A stretch of 64,000 nt of DNA from Pontibacter chinhatensis (GTDB lineage Bacteria; Bacteroidota; Bacteroidia; Cytophagales; Hymenobacteraceae). Location of the stretch: positions 124,001 to 188,000 of the forward strand of contig NZ_FOOT01000001.1 of assembly GCF_900113285.1 (NCBI RefSeq). The letters run 5' to 3'. The notes under the pieces were generated by a model. The model was not told where the DNA came from and made no database searches. It saw only the letters and a program-made list of their open reading frames with translations. A program made the translations under genes and the position numbers. This document shows, piece by piece, positions 18,433 to 27,722 of the stretch. The stretch's first letter is position 1. Every line of letters begins with the position of its first letter.

Positions 18433-19164
18433 TTAGTAGAAATCAACTTTTATTCCAGATCGGTAAACAAGATAGCGTCCAATTCTACTGAAGTTATTGT
18501 CAGGACTCCAACGGTCTACAAACCAATACCTGTCTTTTAAATGTGCCTCTACTATCCATCGGGAACCATCCATTCCAAAGCTATCCTCAGATGGTGCCAT
18601 ACTCCAGTAGCCAGTTTCTTGCAGCAGGTTTTCGAAGGTATCCCAATCATGTAAAGAAAGCTTTATTGTTTCATCCATCACTATGTTTCCTCTAAATTTT
18701 GTACTGCTGAGCACGGAATCAGTAAATACATGTTGGTTAGAAGCAGAGTCAAAATAAGTATACATCTCATTTCCTAAATGAGGATAGCGCTCCAACATTT
18801 TTATGTGTAGCCACACATTATCACCTTTCCTATGCATTGTAAAAGTTACTGGAGGATTGAAAGATCTAAACCAAGTAAAGCGGTACTGATTGTGCCCTAA
18901 ATAGTAATTGTATAACACTTTTTCCTGCAGCGCAAACATAACTACTGAGTTCATGCTGTTCAGAAATGTATCGATTTCTGTAAATACCTTTTTACTGTCC
19001 ACATTAATATAATAAGGAAAGTATGGTGTAACAGAATCTTGCGGTATACCATTTATGTCTGATATGGCAGGGGCTTCAGGATAAATCTGCAGTTTTGAAG
19101 CTTGATGTTGGCAGGAAATAAGGCATAAGATGCTTAGAATTACAGTTAAGATGTTAATCTTCAT
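18433..19164 (-). CDS. Hypothetical lipoprotein
   Basis: A 243-residue protein with a lipoprotein signal whose lipobox is LISC (Cys18). The mature part is rich in Tyr, Trp and Phe (YNYYLGHNQYRFTWFRSF, GMDGSRWIVEAHLKDRYWFVDRWSP) and probably forms a beta-rich extracytoplasmic domain. I do not recognise the family. GC is lower than the flanking genes. It lies 24 bases upstream of nothing co-transcribed: the next minus-strand gene (addB) ends at 19189, just before this gene begins, so it could be the last gene of that operon. Confidence 0.7.
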   Translation of the reverse strand: MKINILTVILSILCLISCQHQASKLQIYPEAPAISDINGIPQDSVTPYFPYYINVDSKKVFTEIDTFLNSMNSVVMFALQEKVLYNYYLGHNQYRFTWFRSFNPPVTFTMHRKGDNVWLHIKMLERYPHLGNEMYTYFDSASNQHVFTDSVLSSTKFRGNIVMDETIKLSLHDWDTFENLLQETGYWSMAPSEDSFGMDGSRWIVEAHLKDRYWFVDRWSPDNNFSRIGRYLVYRSGIKVDFY

Positions 19165-19188
19165 AGGTTCTAATTGATATAGTTTAAC

Positions 19189-22107
19189 CTACCTGGCACA
19201 AATTTCCCTATAAGCGCACCACTGGCATACGTCCAGGTCGCGTGTTTTCTGGATAGGATCCTCCGGGTCCAGCATGCGGCGCACGAAGTCTCCCAGCAGC
19301 TCTTCCGAAGCCGCTACAAAGTCCTTCGGCGTGGCACCGTCTTCTTCCATAAAGTTAAACTCCGAGGAAAGCACGCCCGGCTCCAGGTTTCGGAAAGAGA
19401 TAATGCCAGACTTCGGGGCTATACTTAGCGGTGAGATATGGCCGGCGTTGCGAAGTATAGTTTCCGGTTGCTCCTCCAGCACCCGCTTCAGCACGTACTC
19501 GTAGAGCCACAGCTGACGCGCTTTGCCATACTTAGGGTCGGTGAGGAAATGCAGTTCCACATCCTCTGGCTTTACGCGTAGCTGGTTTTGCTCCACTTTG
19601 CCGGTTTTATAGTCAATCACGCGCAGTTCATGGCCGGTCAAATCGATGCGGTCGGCTTTGCCGGCGATGCGCACGTTTACTATTTCTTCGCCTACCTGCA
19701 CCGGAAGTATGGTCGCCAGCGTGTCCTCGAGGCGCAGCACGTACAGCGGCAACTCTTCGGATTCCTTGAGCTTTTGCAGGTATTTTTCCAGTACCTCCAC
19801 AGCCACCTTGTAAAGCAGGTAGTTCATGCCGCGCTCCGGCTTGGCGCCCCGCGTTACCTTTCCGAACTCCGCTTTTACCTTCTCCGGCAACGCCTGCAGC
19901 ATCAGCTCCACGTGTTCAGCAAGTATAGGCGAGCCGCTTTGCGCGTGAGGCCGGAAGAAATCCTCCAGCACCTGGTGCACGATGGTACCGAATTGGTCGG
20001 CGCCAAGTTGTTCCTCCACCTCGTCCATCTCCTGCATTTTAGCAATGCGGGTAAAGTAGTACTGCAGCGAGCAGTTGATGTACATGTTCAGGTGCGAAGG
20101 GTAGAGGCCTTGCTCCAGCTCCTTCCGCAGCTGGGCAAGGGTCTCCGGCGACTTGGGCACCACAATGTCCTCCTCATACTGCCGCATTACCTGTTGTTCT
20201 ACCGCCGCAATCATATCCCGGAAAATGATTTTGGGGTTGCGCAGCGCCAAATCGTTCTGGAGCTGAAGTATAAACCGGCTCTTTTCGCCCGAACCGTAGG
20301 TGTCGGAGGGCAGCACGTAGAGTAGGTTGATTTTCTTGGCGCGCTGCAGCAGGCGGTAAAAGTTGTAGGCCATGGCGCCTTCGGTTTCGGCATAGGTCGG
20401 CAGCCCGAACTCGCGCAGCACGTCATAGGGCATCAGGCTCTCCTGCCGCTTAGGCGCCGGCAGCACGTTCTCATTCACCGAAAGTATAATGAGGTTCTCA
20501 AAGTCGAGAGCGCGTGTTTCGAGCATACCCATGATCTGCACTTCGGAGATGGGCTCGCCGCTAAAAGGCAGGCGTGTTTGACCAATCAGCTCGTAGAGGA
20601 ACTTGCGGAAGCTGCGAACCGATATCTTATGCTCGCGGCAATCGAATATCGTATCCAGGCGCTTGACCAAAGTATAAAAGATGTACAGGTACTCCGTCTC
20701 GATGCTGTTACGGCCGTGCGTGTATACCTGGCGCAGCAGCTCGATGAGGTCGTATAGGGCCACGATGATGTCGTCGCAGTCGCGCCAGGTGCGGAAAAGC
20801 GTTTCGAAGAGCGGGTGATGCTGGCTCAGGTCAATGAGTTCCTGCGCCGTAATAAGCACCCGGTTTTCCTGCACCATTTTGTCCAGCACCTGCTGTATCA
20901 TACCGTGGTAGCGGGCCTGCTCCGGGTCATCATTCAGGGATAGCTCATACCGGCGGATGAAAGGGTGGGTGAGCAGCTTGGTGACGCTCAGGTGGTGGTA
21001 CTGGTATACTTTGTAGCCCGAGCTCTGCAGCTGCGTGACGCCCGTCAGGTGCACCTCGAAAAGCAAATCAATGAGGTTAAAAAGGGGTGTGCCCCGGAAA
21101 CTGAGGCCCATGGTCACGTTATAGGTCGGCACATCCTCCGGAATGGAGTGCAGCACCGGCAGCAGCAGTGTTTCATCGGGCAGCACGATGGCGGTTTGGG
21201 CATGCGGGTTTTGCTCGCGAATCTCCTGCAGCAGTTGCCCGGCCAGCTTGCCCTGCATACTGGCATTGGCCACCCCAATCACGTTGATTTCCTTCTCATC
21301 AGTAAGCAGCAGGTTCTGCTGCCAGCGCCATTCCGGCAAATTCCAGGTGCTTTTATACTTGCGCAGGAAACTTCCGGCGCGGTTGCTCAGGCCCTGCTCA
21401 TCCATGTAAAAATCATCGGTATCGAACAGCACTTCTGCCTTCTCGTGTTTGAGCAGCGTGCGGATAATCTTTTCCTCGGAGCGGGTGAGGCTGTTGAGGC
21501 CGATGAAGATGAATTGGTGGCACTCACTTTCCTTGGCAATCCGCTCGATGTCTTTGGCCACTTTTCGGAAGGCCATACCCGTATAGGCCTGCTTGTTCTC
21601 CAGCAGGCGCTTTTGCAGGTTGTGGTATGTCTTCTCGATATTATCCCAGAGGCTGAAATACTTTTTAAGGGTAGGAGAGAGCTCTTTGCCCAGAAACTTC
21701 GGGTCCCAACGCTCCAGCGCCTTCGCCTCGCCCAGGTACTCGAACAGCTTCTTCGTATCCACCAGGTTCTGGTCGATGCGGCTGAAATCCTCCAATAAGG
21801 TACCTGCCCAGGTCACGAAGTTGTCGAAGTCGAGCTTGGGGTCCTGCTCGCGCATCAGGTCAAAGAGCTCCAGTTGCAGGTTTATCGGCTCCAGCACCTC
21901 GGTTTTGGAGAGGCTGCGGATAAAGTCCTCCATTGCATACACCTCCGGCGACCAGATTGGCTCCGGCGAGGCCTGAGCCAGCGCAGTTTTAAAGAAAAAG
22001 CTCGCACGACGCGACGGCAGTACAATGCACAGGTCGCTGATATGCTCTTTATACTTCTCGTAAACGTATTTGGCCGTTAGCTCCAGAAAGGTCGGACTAG
22101 GATTCAT
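19189..22107 (-). CDS. addB: AddB-like PD-(D/E)XK nuclease subunit
   Basis: A 972-residue AddB/RexB-like subunit of a recombination helicase-nuclease. The N-terminus (LCIVLPSRRASFFFKTAL) aligns with inactivated-helicase AddB proteins but has no Walker A. The C-terminal nuclease shows AGKADRIDLTGHELRVIDYKTGK with the D-x(n)-D-Y-K active-site pattern. Four cysteines typical of the AddB 4Fe-4S staple are visible: one in MYINCSLQYYF and three in DVCQWCAYREICAR at the end. It acts with AddA on double-strand breaks. A VOC gene and repeats separate it from addA, which is unusual. Confidence 0.85.
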   Translation of the reverse strand: MNPSPTFLELTAKYVYEKYKEHISDLCIVLPSRRASFFFKTALAQASPEPIWSPEVYAMEDFIRSLSKTEVLEPINLQLELFDLMREQDPKLDFDNFVTWAGTLLEDFSRIDQNLVDTKKLFEYLGEAKALERWDPKFLGKELSPTLKKYFSLWDNIEKTYHNLQKRLLENKQAYTGMAFRKVAKDIERIAKESECHQFIFIGLNSLTRSEEKIIRTLLKHEKAEVLFDTDDFYMDEQGLSNRAGSFLRKYKSTWNLPEWRWQQNLLLTDEKEINVIGVANASMQGKLAGQLLQEIREQNPHAQTAIVLPDETLLLPVLHSIPEDVPTYNVTMGLSFRGTPLFNLIDLLFEVHLTGVTQLQSSGYKVYQYHHLSVTKLLTHPFIRRYELSLNDDPEQARYHGMIQQVLDKMVQENRVLITAQELIDLSQHHPLFETLFRTWRDCDDIIVALYDLIELLRQVYTHGRNSIETEYLYIFYTLVKRLDTIFDCREHKISVRSFRKFLYELIGQTRLPFSGEPISEVQIMGMLETRALDFENLIILSVNENVLPAPKRQESLMPYDVLREFGLPTYAETEGAMAYNFYRLLQRAKKINLLYVLPSDTYGSGEKSRFILQLQNDLALRNPKIIFRDMIAAVEQQVMRQYEEDIVVPKSPETLAQLRKELEQGLYPSHLNMYINCSLQYYFTRIAKMQEMDEVEEQLGADQFGTIVHQVLEDFFRPHAQSGSPILAEHVELMLQALPEKVKAEFGKVTRGAKPERGMNYLLYKVAVEVLEKYLQKLKESEELPLYVLRLEDTLATILPVQVGEEIVNVRIAGKADRIDLTGHELRVIDYKTGKVEQNQLRVKPEDVELHFLTDPKYGKARQLWLYEYVLKRVLEEQPETILRNAGHISPLSIAPKSGIISFRNLEPGVLSSEFNFMEEDGATPKDFVAASEELLGDFVRRMLDPEDPIQKTRDLDVCQWCAYREICAR

Positions 22108-22151
22108 GGGATATAAGGATGAATAGGATAAGGTAATTTGGGATATCCTCT

Positions 22152-22230
22152 TTTGACATTCAGAAAGGATCTTGGTTGATTGAGCTGAGGCCTTCGCTGC
22201 TTGCCCACAAGATCCTTTCTGGATGACAAC
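22152..22230. repeat. Dispersed palindrome, family B
   Basis: Left arm gacattcagaaaggatcttg and right arm caagatcctttctggatgac are near-perfect reverse complements about 33 bases apart. A related copy with the same aaaggatcttggt core is at 36662-36742. It lies between the addB start and the VOC stop. Confidence 0.65.
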
Positions 22231-22299
22231 ATGTATTTAAAAAGCTCTTCGTGTTTCTGGCGCAAGCCTCCGCATGTGCGCCTGTTAAGTATGGCTTAT

Positions 22300-22734
22300 C
22301 TAATGGATGGAAGTATGCCTGTGTCCCTTTGGCTCATCCGGCAGCAGAAACGGGTTGTAGGCTATTTCCCACAGGTTGTCATCCGGGTCAGAAATGTAAC
22401 TGCTGTAGCCGCCCCAGAAAACTTTCTCCGGGCGCTTTAACACCGTAGCACCTTTCTCCTCCAGCTCTGCTACTAGCTCATCTACTTCCTGCTCCGAACG
22501 CACATTGTAAGCCAGCGAGAACTTTTTAAAGCCGCTGCCTTCCGGAGACACGCCTGCATCGTCAGCCAGGGATTCCTGCGGAAAAAGGGCCAGCTGCATG
22601 CCGTTCAACTGAAAGAAGACAATGCCTTCTGAGTCTTTCTCTATCGGCTGCCAGCCGAATACGTTCTGGTAAAATTCCCTGGCGCGTTGCAGGTTTCGCA
22701 CCCCTAAGGTGATAAGTGTTAATCGTTGTTCCAT
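22300..22734 (-). CDS. VOC family protein (glyoxalase/bleomycin-resistance fold)
   Basis: A 144-residue protein with the paired beta-alpha-beta-beta-beta modules of the vicinal-oxygen-chelate fold. It starts LTLITLGVRNLQRAREFYQNVFGW and ends GGYSSYISDPDDNLWEIAYNP, where the Glu is a likely metal ligand. The specific reaction cannot be assigned. It sits between addA and addB and is bracketed by repeat families B and A, which suggests it is a later insertion in that operon. Confidence 0.88.
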   Translation of the reverse strand: MEQRLTLITLGVRNLQRAREFYQNVFGWQPIEKDSEGIVFFQLNGMQLALFPQESLADDAGVSPEGSGFKKFSLAYNVRSEQEVDELVAELEEKGATVLKRPEKVFWGGYSSYISDPDDNLWEIAYNPFLLPDEPKGHRHTSIH

Positions 22735-22768
22735 ATTCTGGTAAATCTATTGCCTTCAATATCGGTGG

Positions 22769-22950
22769 TCCAACCACCCCTAACCCCTCCTTATCTAAGG
22801 CGGGGAACATTTACTACTTTTTCTTCTGCGTTACTTCTAATACAGATTTGGTTATTTATAGACATCCAACTGCTCTGCTACCTTCAATATCCTTGCATTC
22901 AAAACATCAAACTCCCCTCCTTTGACAAGGAGGGGCAGGGGGTGGTTGGA
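22769..22950. repeat. Dispersed palindrome, family A (long copy)
   Basis: The left arm (22769-22808, ccaaccacccctaacccct..) and right arm (22912-22950, ..cagggggtggttgg) are close reverse complements of almost 40 bases, separated by about 100 bases of AT-rich DNA. They share the word accacccctaacccctcc with copies at 36576 and 45615. The right arm abuts the end of addA. Confidence 0.7.
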
Positions 22951-22956
22951 CAACAA

Positions 22957-25900
22957 CTACAACTCCAGCCCCAACTGCTCTGCCTTCTTGCCGCCGTACT
23001 GCCACTCCAGCACCTGTTCGGTTTCGAAGTAATAGAGCACGCATTTCACCTGCTGATACCCCAGTTGCCGGAAGCGTACGGCGTAGTGGTCGAGTTTATA
23101 CTTGTGCTCCGGCTCGGGTGGCGGCGTTTTGAACTCCATCAACACCACGGCCTCGCCGTCGAACACAATGCGGTCGGGTTTGTAGAGGTAGGCGCGGGCG
23201 TCGAGCACTTCCTTCTCATGCTCCACTACCACCTGATTGGTGAAGTAGCGGCCAAGCTTCGGGTGGTTGAGCACCTGCTTCAGCTTCTGTTTCAGCTCCG
23301 GTTTTTCGCGCTCGCTGATGATGCCTTCGTAGACCATTTGGCGCAGCACCTTGTCCAGTTCCGGGGCAAAGGCGATACGGGCCAGGGCGTAGTGTAGCTT
23401 GCGGTTCTGCTGGCGCTGCACGGTCTGCGTCTCAAAGTCGAACACGTTGTTGGCGTGCTGCTTTATCTTCAGGCGCTGCTCCCAGTCGGCGGAGGTTAGG
23501 TGCTCCAGGAAGTAGGCTTTCTCGTCTGTGGGACGATGGTTTATACTTTGCGGCCTGCCTTGCGCCAGTTGGTAGCAGTGCTGGCCGAATGCCCACATTT
23601 CTTTATACACCAGGTAGCGGTACAGGATATGGCTTACGTTTTTAGCCTGGCCGTCCAGCTTGGGTGCTTTGCGTTCCTCCAGCAGGTCCTTGGCATTGCC
23701 GATCAGGTATAACCTGTCAATAGGGCGGGTGAGGGCCACGTAGAGCATGTTCAGGTTCTCGATAAAGGTTTTCTCTAGCTCGGTGCTGTACTGCTTGGCT
23801 AGGGTAGTATTCTCCAGTTTAGAACTTATGTTAACTGCCACGCTGCGCAATTTGCCCGTCACGCTTACCTCCTCGGGCAAAGCGCTCCACATCAGCGAAC
23901 CGCGCTTCGGCTCCGTGCTCCAGTCGGCAAACGGGATGATGACGATCGGGTAGGCCAGGCCTTTGGACTTGTGGATGCTAGTAATCGTAACGGCGTCGCG
24001 GTCTTTGGGGGTATTTATACTTAGTTTTTCCTTCTGCACATCCCAGTAAGCCAGGAAGTTGTTGAGGTTGTTGCTGTGCTTGAGACTATACTCCAGCACC
24101 AGGTCCAGGAAGCGGAAGAGGTACTCGCTTTCGTTGTTCTTGCCCAGCAAATCAAAAATGCGGATCAGCTTCTCCGTCAGCTCATAGATGGAAAGGTTGC
24201 CTGTTTCGCGCTCCTGCACCTCAAAACCGAACACGCGCAGCTGGTCGAAAAACGATTGGTTTTCCTTGTCGTTGGCTATGTCGGCAATGGTTTTGGTCAT
24301 CTCTACATCCGGGATCACACCCAGCGATACTTTGCAGACCAGGTACAAGGCCTCTGATTTAGCCAGCGAGTCGTTGGGGCGGTTGAAGACCCGGAACATG
24401 GCAATGATCAGGTTGATTACTTCGGCAAACTGCAGCGAGAGCGAGTCCTGGGAGATGATATCATACTTGCGCTCCTTGAGGAACTTGGCAATAAGCTTGC
24501 TCTTCTGGTTGGTACGGCAAAGTATGGCGATGTCTTTCAACGTATAGCCTTCCGCCAAGGCCTGCTGCACCAGCTGCAGCACCATGTTCAGCGTGCTTTC
24601 ATCGTAGGTCAGCAGCTCTTTGTGCTGATAGCCATCATACAATTCCACTGTGCGCTCACAGTTGTTTAGGTTATACTTATAGTTCAGGTCATCATCGTGG
24701 GTGAACATGATCTGGATATGGCCGCCGCTCTTGTCGCTCCCGGTGGGCACCTGCTGCGTAAAGTCCTTGTCGTAGATGGAGGTGAACATGCCGAACTCCG
24801 GATGCCCCTGGCTGATGAAGGTGAAGAGCTCGTTGTTGAAGTCGATGATCTCAGAGCGGCTGCGGAAGTTCACGCTCAGGTTTTGCGGTTGCAGCGCCTG
24901 GTCCACCGACTCGTAACGCTCGCGAATCAGCGGGCCGTGGCGGCGGTTTTCGTAGAGCTGGCGCGTGGAGTTTTTATACAGGTGCAGAATCTGTTCCATC
25001 TCGCCGCCACGCCAGCGGTAGATCGCTTGTTTGGCATCGCCCACCACCATGCTGAAATGACCCGAGGCCAGGGCATTGTCCACCAGCGGCAAGAGGTTGT
25101 TCCACTGCAGCACCGAGGTGTCCTGAAACTCATCAATCAGAATATGCCGGTACTTCTCGCCTAGCCGCTCGTAAATAAAGGGCACCGGCTCTTTGAGCAC
25201 GATGTCGATGATACGCTTGTTAAATTCCGAAATGTGTACTGTATTCTTGTCGAGTTTGATTTCCTGCAGGCACTTCTCCAGCTCGTTCAGCAGCGATACT
25301 TTATAGAGATGCGGCACCACCTGCTGCACCAGCGTAAAGGTGGCGGCATACTGGGCCTTTATACTTTCAATGTGGTAGTATAAATCGGTAAGCGGCTGCT
25401 TTATACTTTCGATTTGGGCCTTGGCGTAAGCAGAGGCCTTGCCGGCATACCACTTGTCATCTTCTATAGTCTGGCGGGCGTAGTTGTTGCCATAGTTTAG
25501 GTCCACCGATCTGAGCCAAGTGTTAAAGTAGGACCAGATGCCCCGGTTGCCCTGGTAGAGGTCGGCAGGGGAGACGTCGGCCTTTTCGAAGAGTTGCATG
25601 GCCTGCTGCGCCGCCTCCTGCACCGTCTCGGCCACCTGCTGCTGCACCAGGAATAGCTGCTCGCGCACTTCCTTAAAGTCTTCCAGGCTCAGCTGTTGCA
25701 AGTCGCTGATAGCCTCGTATACTTGCTCGTTGAGCAGGTTGCGGGCAAAATCCATCAGGTCGTCGGGTAGCAGCGTCCAGCTCTTACCTTCCCGGGCTTT
25801 CTCCAGCGCGTATTGCTCCAGCGTCTGCGAGAGCAGGTCGTCTTTGGAGTCCGTCACCTTGTCGAGCAGCAGCGACACGGCCGTGCTCAGGAGGGTGTTG

Positions 25901-26355
25901 GAGTCCAGGTCCACCTCAAAGTTCTGCGGAATGTTCAGCTCGCGGGTAAAGGCCTGCACAATCTTGTTCACGAAACTGTCGATGGTGCTGACGCTGAAGT
26001 CGGAGTAATTGTAGAGAATCTGGCGGAAAAGGGTGGCCGCGCGGCGGCGTACTTCCTCCAGGTCATATTGCTCCTCCGGGTAATCTGCCTGCAATTCCTC
26101 CGTTATCTGGCGCAGCAGGCTTTCACTTTTCTGCCACTCCTTCTCCGAAAGCGTGGCATCATTGAAATTACGCAAAGCTCCCAGGATGCGCTCCTTCATC
26201 TCAGCGGCCGCGTCGTTGGTGAAGGTAATGGCCAGAATGCCGCGGTAATAATCCGGGTCTGCCGTGTGCAGGGCCAGCTTCAGGTATTCCTTCGTCAGGT
26301 TATAGGTTTTGCCCGAGCCGGCAGAGGAAGAGTATATCTTGAAAACAGATGGCAT
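22957..26355 (-). CDS. addA: AddA-like UvrD-type helicase with C-terminal nuclease
   Basis: A 1132-residue ATP-dependent 3'-5' helicase/nuclease subunit (AddA/RecB-like). Walker A is AGSGKT (12-17). The UvrD series continues with ILIDEFQDTSVLQWNN (II), VVGDAKQAIYRWRGG (III), LSVNFRSR (IV), ITSIHKSKGLAYPIVIIP (V) and LNMLYVALTRPIDRLYLIG (VI). The C-terminal PD-(D/E)XK nuclease shows KPDRIVFDGEAVVLMEFKT. Together with AddB it would resect double-strand breaks for RecA loading. A small inverted repeat (tgtatct / agataca, 26361-26383) just upstream of the ATG may be part of its promoter. Confidence 0.9.
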   Translation of the reverse strand: MPSVFKIYSSSAGSGKTYNLTKEYLKLALHTADPDYYRGILAITFTNDAAAEMKERILGALRNFNDATLSEKEWQKSESLLRQITEELQADYPEEQYDLEEVRRRAATLFRQILYNYSDFSVSTIDSFVNKIVQAFTRELNIPQNFEVDLDSNTLLSTAVSLLLDKVTDSKDDLLSQTLEQYALEKAREGKSWTLLPDDLMDFARNLLNEQVYEAISDLQQLSLEDFKEVREQLFLVQQQVAETVQEAAQQAMQLFEKADVSPADLYQGNRGIWSYFNTWLRSVDLNYGNNYARQTIEDDKWYAGKASAYAKAQIESIKQPLTDLYYHIESIKAQYAATFTLVQQVVPHLYKVSLLNELEKCLQEIKLDKNTVHISEFNKRIIDIVLKEPVPFIYERLGEKYRHILIDEFQDTSVLQWNNLLPLVDNALASGHFSMVVGDAKQAIYRWRGGEMEQILHLYKNSTRQLYENRRHGPLIRERYESVDQALQPQNLSVNFRSRSEIIDFNNELFTFISQGHPEFGMFTSIYDKDFTQQVPTGSDKSGGHIQIMFTHDDDLNYKYNLNNCERTVELYDGYQHKELLTYDESTLNMVLQLVQQALAEGYTLKDIAILCRTNQKSKLIAKFLKERKYDIISQDSLSLQFAEVINLIIAMFRVFNRPNDSLAKSEALYLVCKVSLGVIPDVEMTKTIADIANDKENQSFFDQLRVFGFEVQERETGNLSIYELTEKLIRIFDLLGKNNESEYLFRFLDLVLEYSLKHSNNLNNFLAYWDVQKEKLSINTPKDRDAVTITSIHKSKGLAYPIVIIPFADWSTEPKRGSLMWSALPEEVSVTGKLRSVAVNISSKLENTTLAKQYSTELEKTFIENLNMLYVALTRPIDRLYLIGNAKDLLEERKAPKLDGQAKNVSHILYRYLVYKEMWAFGQHCYQLAQGRPQSINHRPTDEKAYFLEHLTSADWEQRLKIKQHANNVFDFETQTVQRQQNRKLHYALARIAFAPELDKVLRQMVYEGIISEREKPELKQKLKQVLNHPKLGRYFTNQVVVEHEKEVLDARAYLYKPDRIVFDGEAVVLMEFKTPPPEPEHKYKLDHYAVRFRQLGYQQVKCVLYYFETEQVLEWQYGGKKAEQLGLEL

Positions 26356-26453
26356 GGCGTTGTATCTATACTTTAAAGATACAGTTTTACCTGCTCATCA
26401 ATCAAGTGTTTGGCTAAAAATATTAGCAAAAATTACATAAGTATAACTGCTAC

Positions 26454-26503
26454 AAAAGTATAGCAGCCTCTGCCAGTTGCGCGACAGAGGCTGCTATACT
26501 TTT
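26454..26503 (-). terminator. Terminator with AAGTATA motifs as stem base
   Basis: A 19-bp perfect stem (aaaagtatagcagcctctg / cagaggctgctatactttt) with a 12-base loop ends 15 bases beyond the stop of the minus-strand gene at 26519. It is the clearest example of two inverted AAGTATA motifs forming a terminator. Confidence 0.88.
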
Positions 26504-26518
26504 CTTTAGCAGGCGAGA

Positions 26519-27055
26519 TTAAGCTACGTATACCAGCTCGCCCTTTGGTTCCTGTGCAATAGGAGCGAAGTCTTTTACACACACATGGTACATGATGCGC
26601 GCCATGGAGAGCGAGTAGTCTGTTATCAGGCAGTGTTGTTGCTCGGCGCTCATCAGCACCTTGCCGTTTCCAAAGCTGAACTTGTTCAGCTCAATCACCT
26701 CATCAAAATTCTGGCGGAGTGTTTTCAGCGCCTTGAACGAAGGCTCGTTGTAGTAGAGCGGGATAACTTGGCACACGGCATAACTGCCCTTCTTGCGCTC
26801 CTGCGCAATCATTTTGCAAAGGTCCTCCACATTGGTGCGGTCCACATCCGACAGGATGACATAGAAGACATTGCGCTTGTCTGCTGTCATGGCCTTGGCG
26901 GGCACACTGCCGAGCAGCATGTTCCGGCTGATTTTGGTTCCTTTTGTGAACGTGTCATCCTTGAGGATTTTGTTGTGAATTTTAAAGGCCAGCGCTCCAG
27001 ACGCAATAAGGTTGAAATCCTTGCCTTTAGAGGAGATTTTGGAAAAGTGCAACAT
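26519..27055 (-). CDS. Conserved-looking protein of unknown function
   Basis: I do not recognise this 178-residue soluble protein. It has no signal or membrane helix. It mixes a basic N-terminal half (SKISSKGKDFNLIASGALAFKIHNKILKDD) with a regular alpha/beta pattern (RNVFYVILSDVDRTNVEDLCKMIAQE, SYAVCQVIPLYYNEPSFKALKTL), and ends in an acidic tail. A strong terminator follows it. It is divergent to the RNA helicase gene across a 667-base spacer. Confidence 0.7.
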   Translation of the reverse strand: MLHFSKISSKGKDFNLIASGALAFKIHNKILKDDTFTKGTKISRNMLLGSVPAKAMTADKRNVFYVILSDVDRTNVEDLCKMIAQERKKGSYAVCQVIPLYYNEPSFKALKTLRQNFDEVIELNKFSFGNGKVLMSAEQQHCLITDYSLSMARIMYHVCVKDFAPIAQEPKGELVYVA

Positions 27056-27722
27056 AGTAAAAAGCTTAAGGGATTAGGGATGTTTATTATATCTTTTTTC
27101 ATGCTGCATGCAGATAGGGCATACGCCTTCCACATGACGCAATAGTGAATACTCTGTTATGGTTACCAGTAGTAATAGCCTGCAAAAGTTTTTGCTAGTA
27201 GTGCAATAGGAGAACGCGTGCATAGCGCATGTGAATACGCGATAGCTAAAAGTTTTTCTTTATATGTTTCTATTACGCAGGTTTGTCAAAAGAAATTCCA
27301 GCTAAACCTTATATAATGGCGAATAGGGCTTTTCTGTTAGTAAATATAGGTATTTAACGTGCGACTCTTTTAGTTGTTGACTTATTTGGATAAATTTTTA
27401 TAAATAAGGCGTAATTTAAGCAGAAAATTTAAGTATACATATCTTTTTTATAAATACTAGCGAAAGTACTGATTTTTAATCTGTTATTTGTACAGATCTG
27501 TCCTATACAAGCTTATACTTATTTTGGAGGGGCTTTGAAGATTTGATTAGTTTTTATCAGGGATATGTTGTAACTTTGCGCCCGATTTGGAACAGTCTGC
27601 GTTCTTGGATAACTGGTTACTACACTGTTGGCTACTTAGTTGTTTTTATTTTGTCGTTCTCTTAAGTAAGGGAAATTCGGTATAGACAGGCTGCCTCCAG
27701 AAGTACAGTTATAACATATTAG
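27056..27722. other. 667-base AT-rich spacer with deaD leader
   Basis: No convincing gene is visible here on either strand. The DNA is much more AT-rich than its surroundings. It holds two AAGTATA motifs (27431, 27512), an exact -7 element at 27571 and then about 140 bases before the deaD ATG, implying a long 5' leader. Long leaders are common on cold-induced RNA helicase mRNAs in other bacteria; here that is only an analogy. Confidence 0.5.
27571..27578 (+). promoter_or_regulatory. -7 element (TAACTTTG) upstream of deaD
   Basis: An exact TAnnTTTG match lies about 145 bases before the deaD ATG. A TTTG at 27542 is 25 bases upstream, longer than the usual spacing of about 19, so the -33 part is weak. 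Confidence 0.5.
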
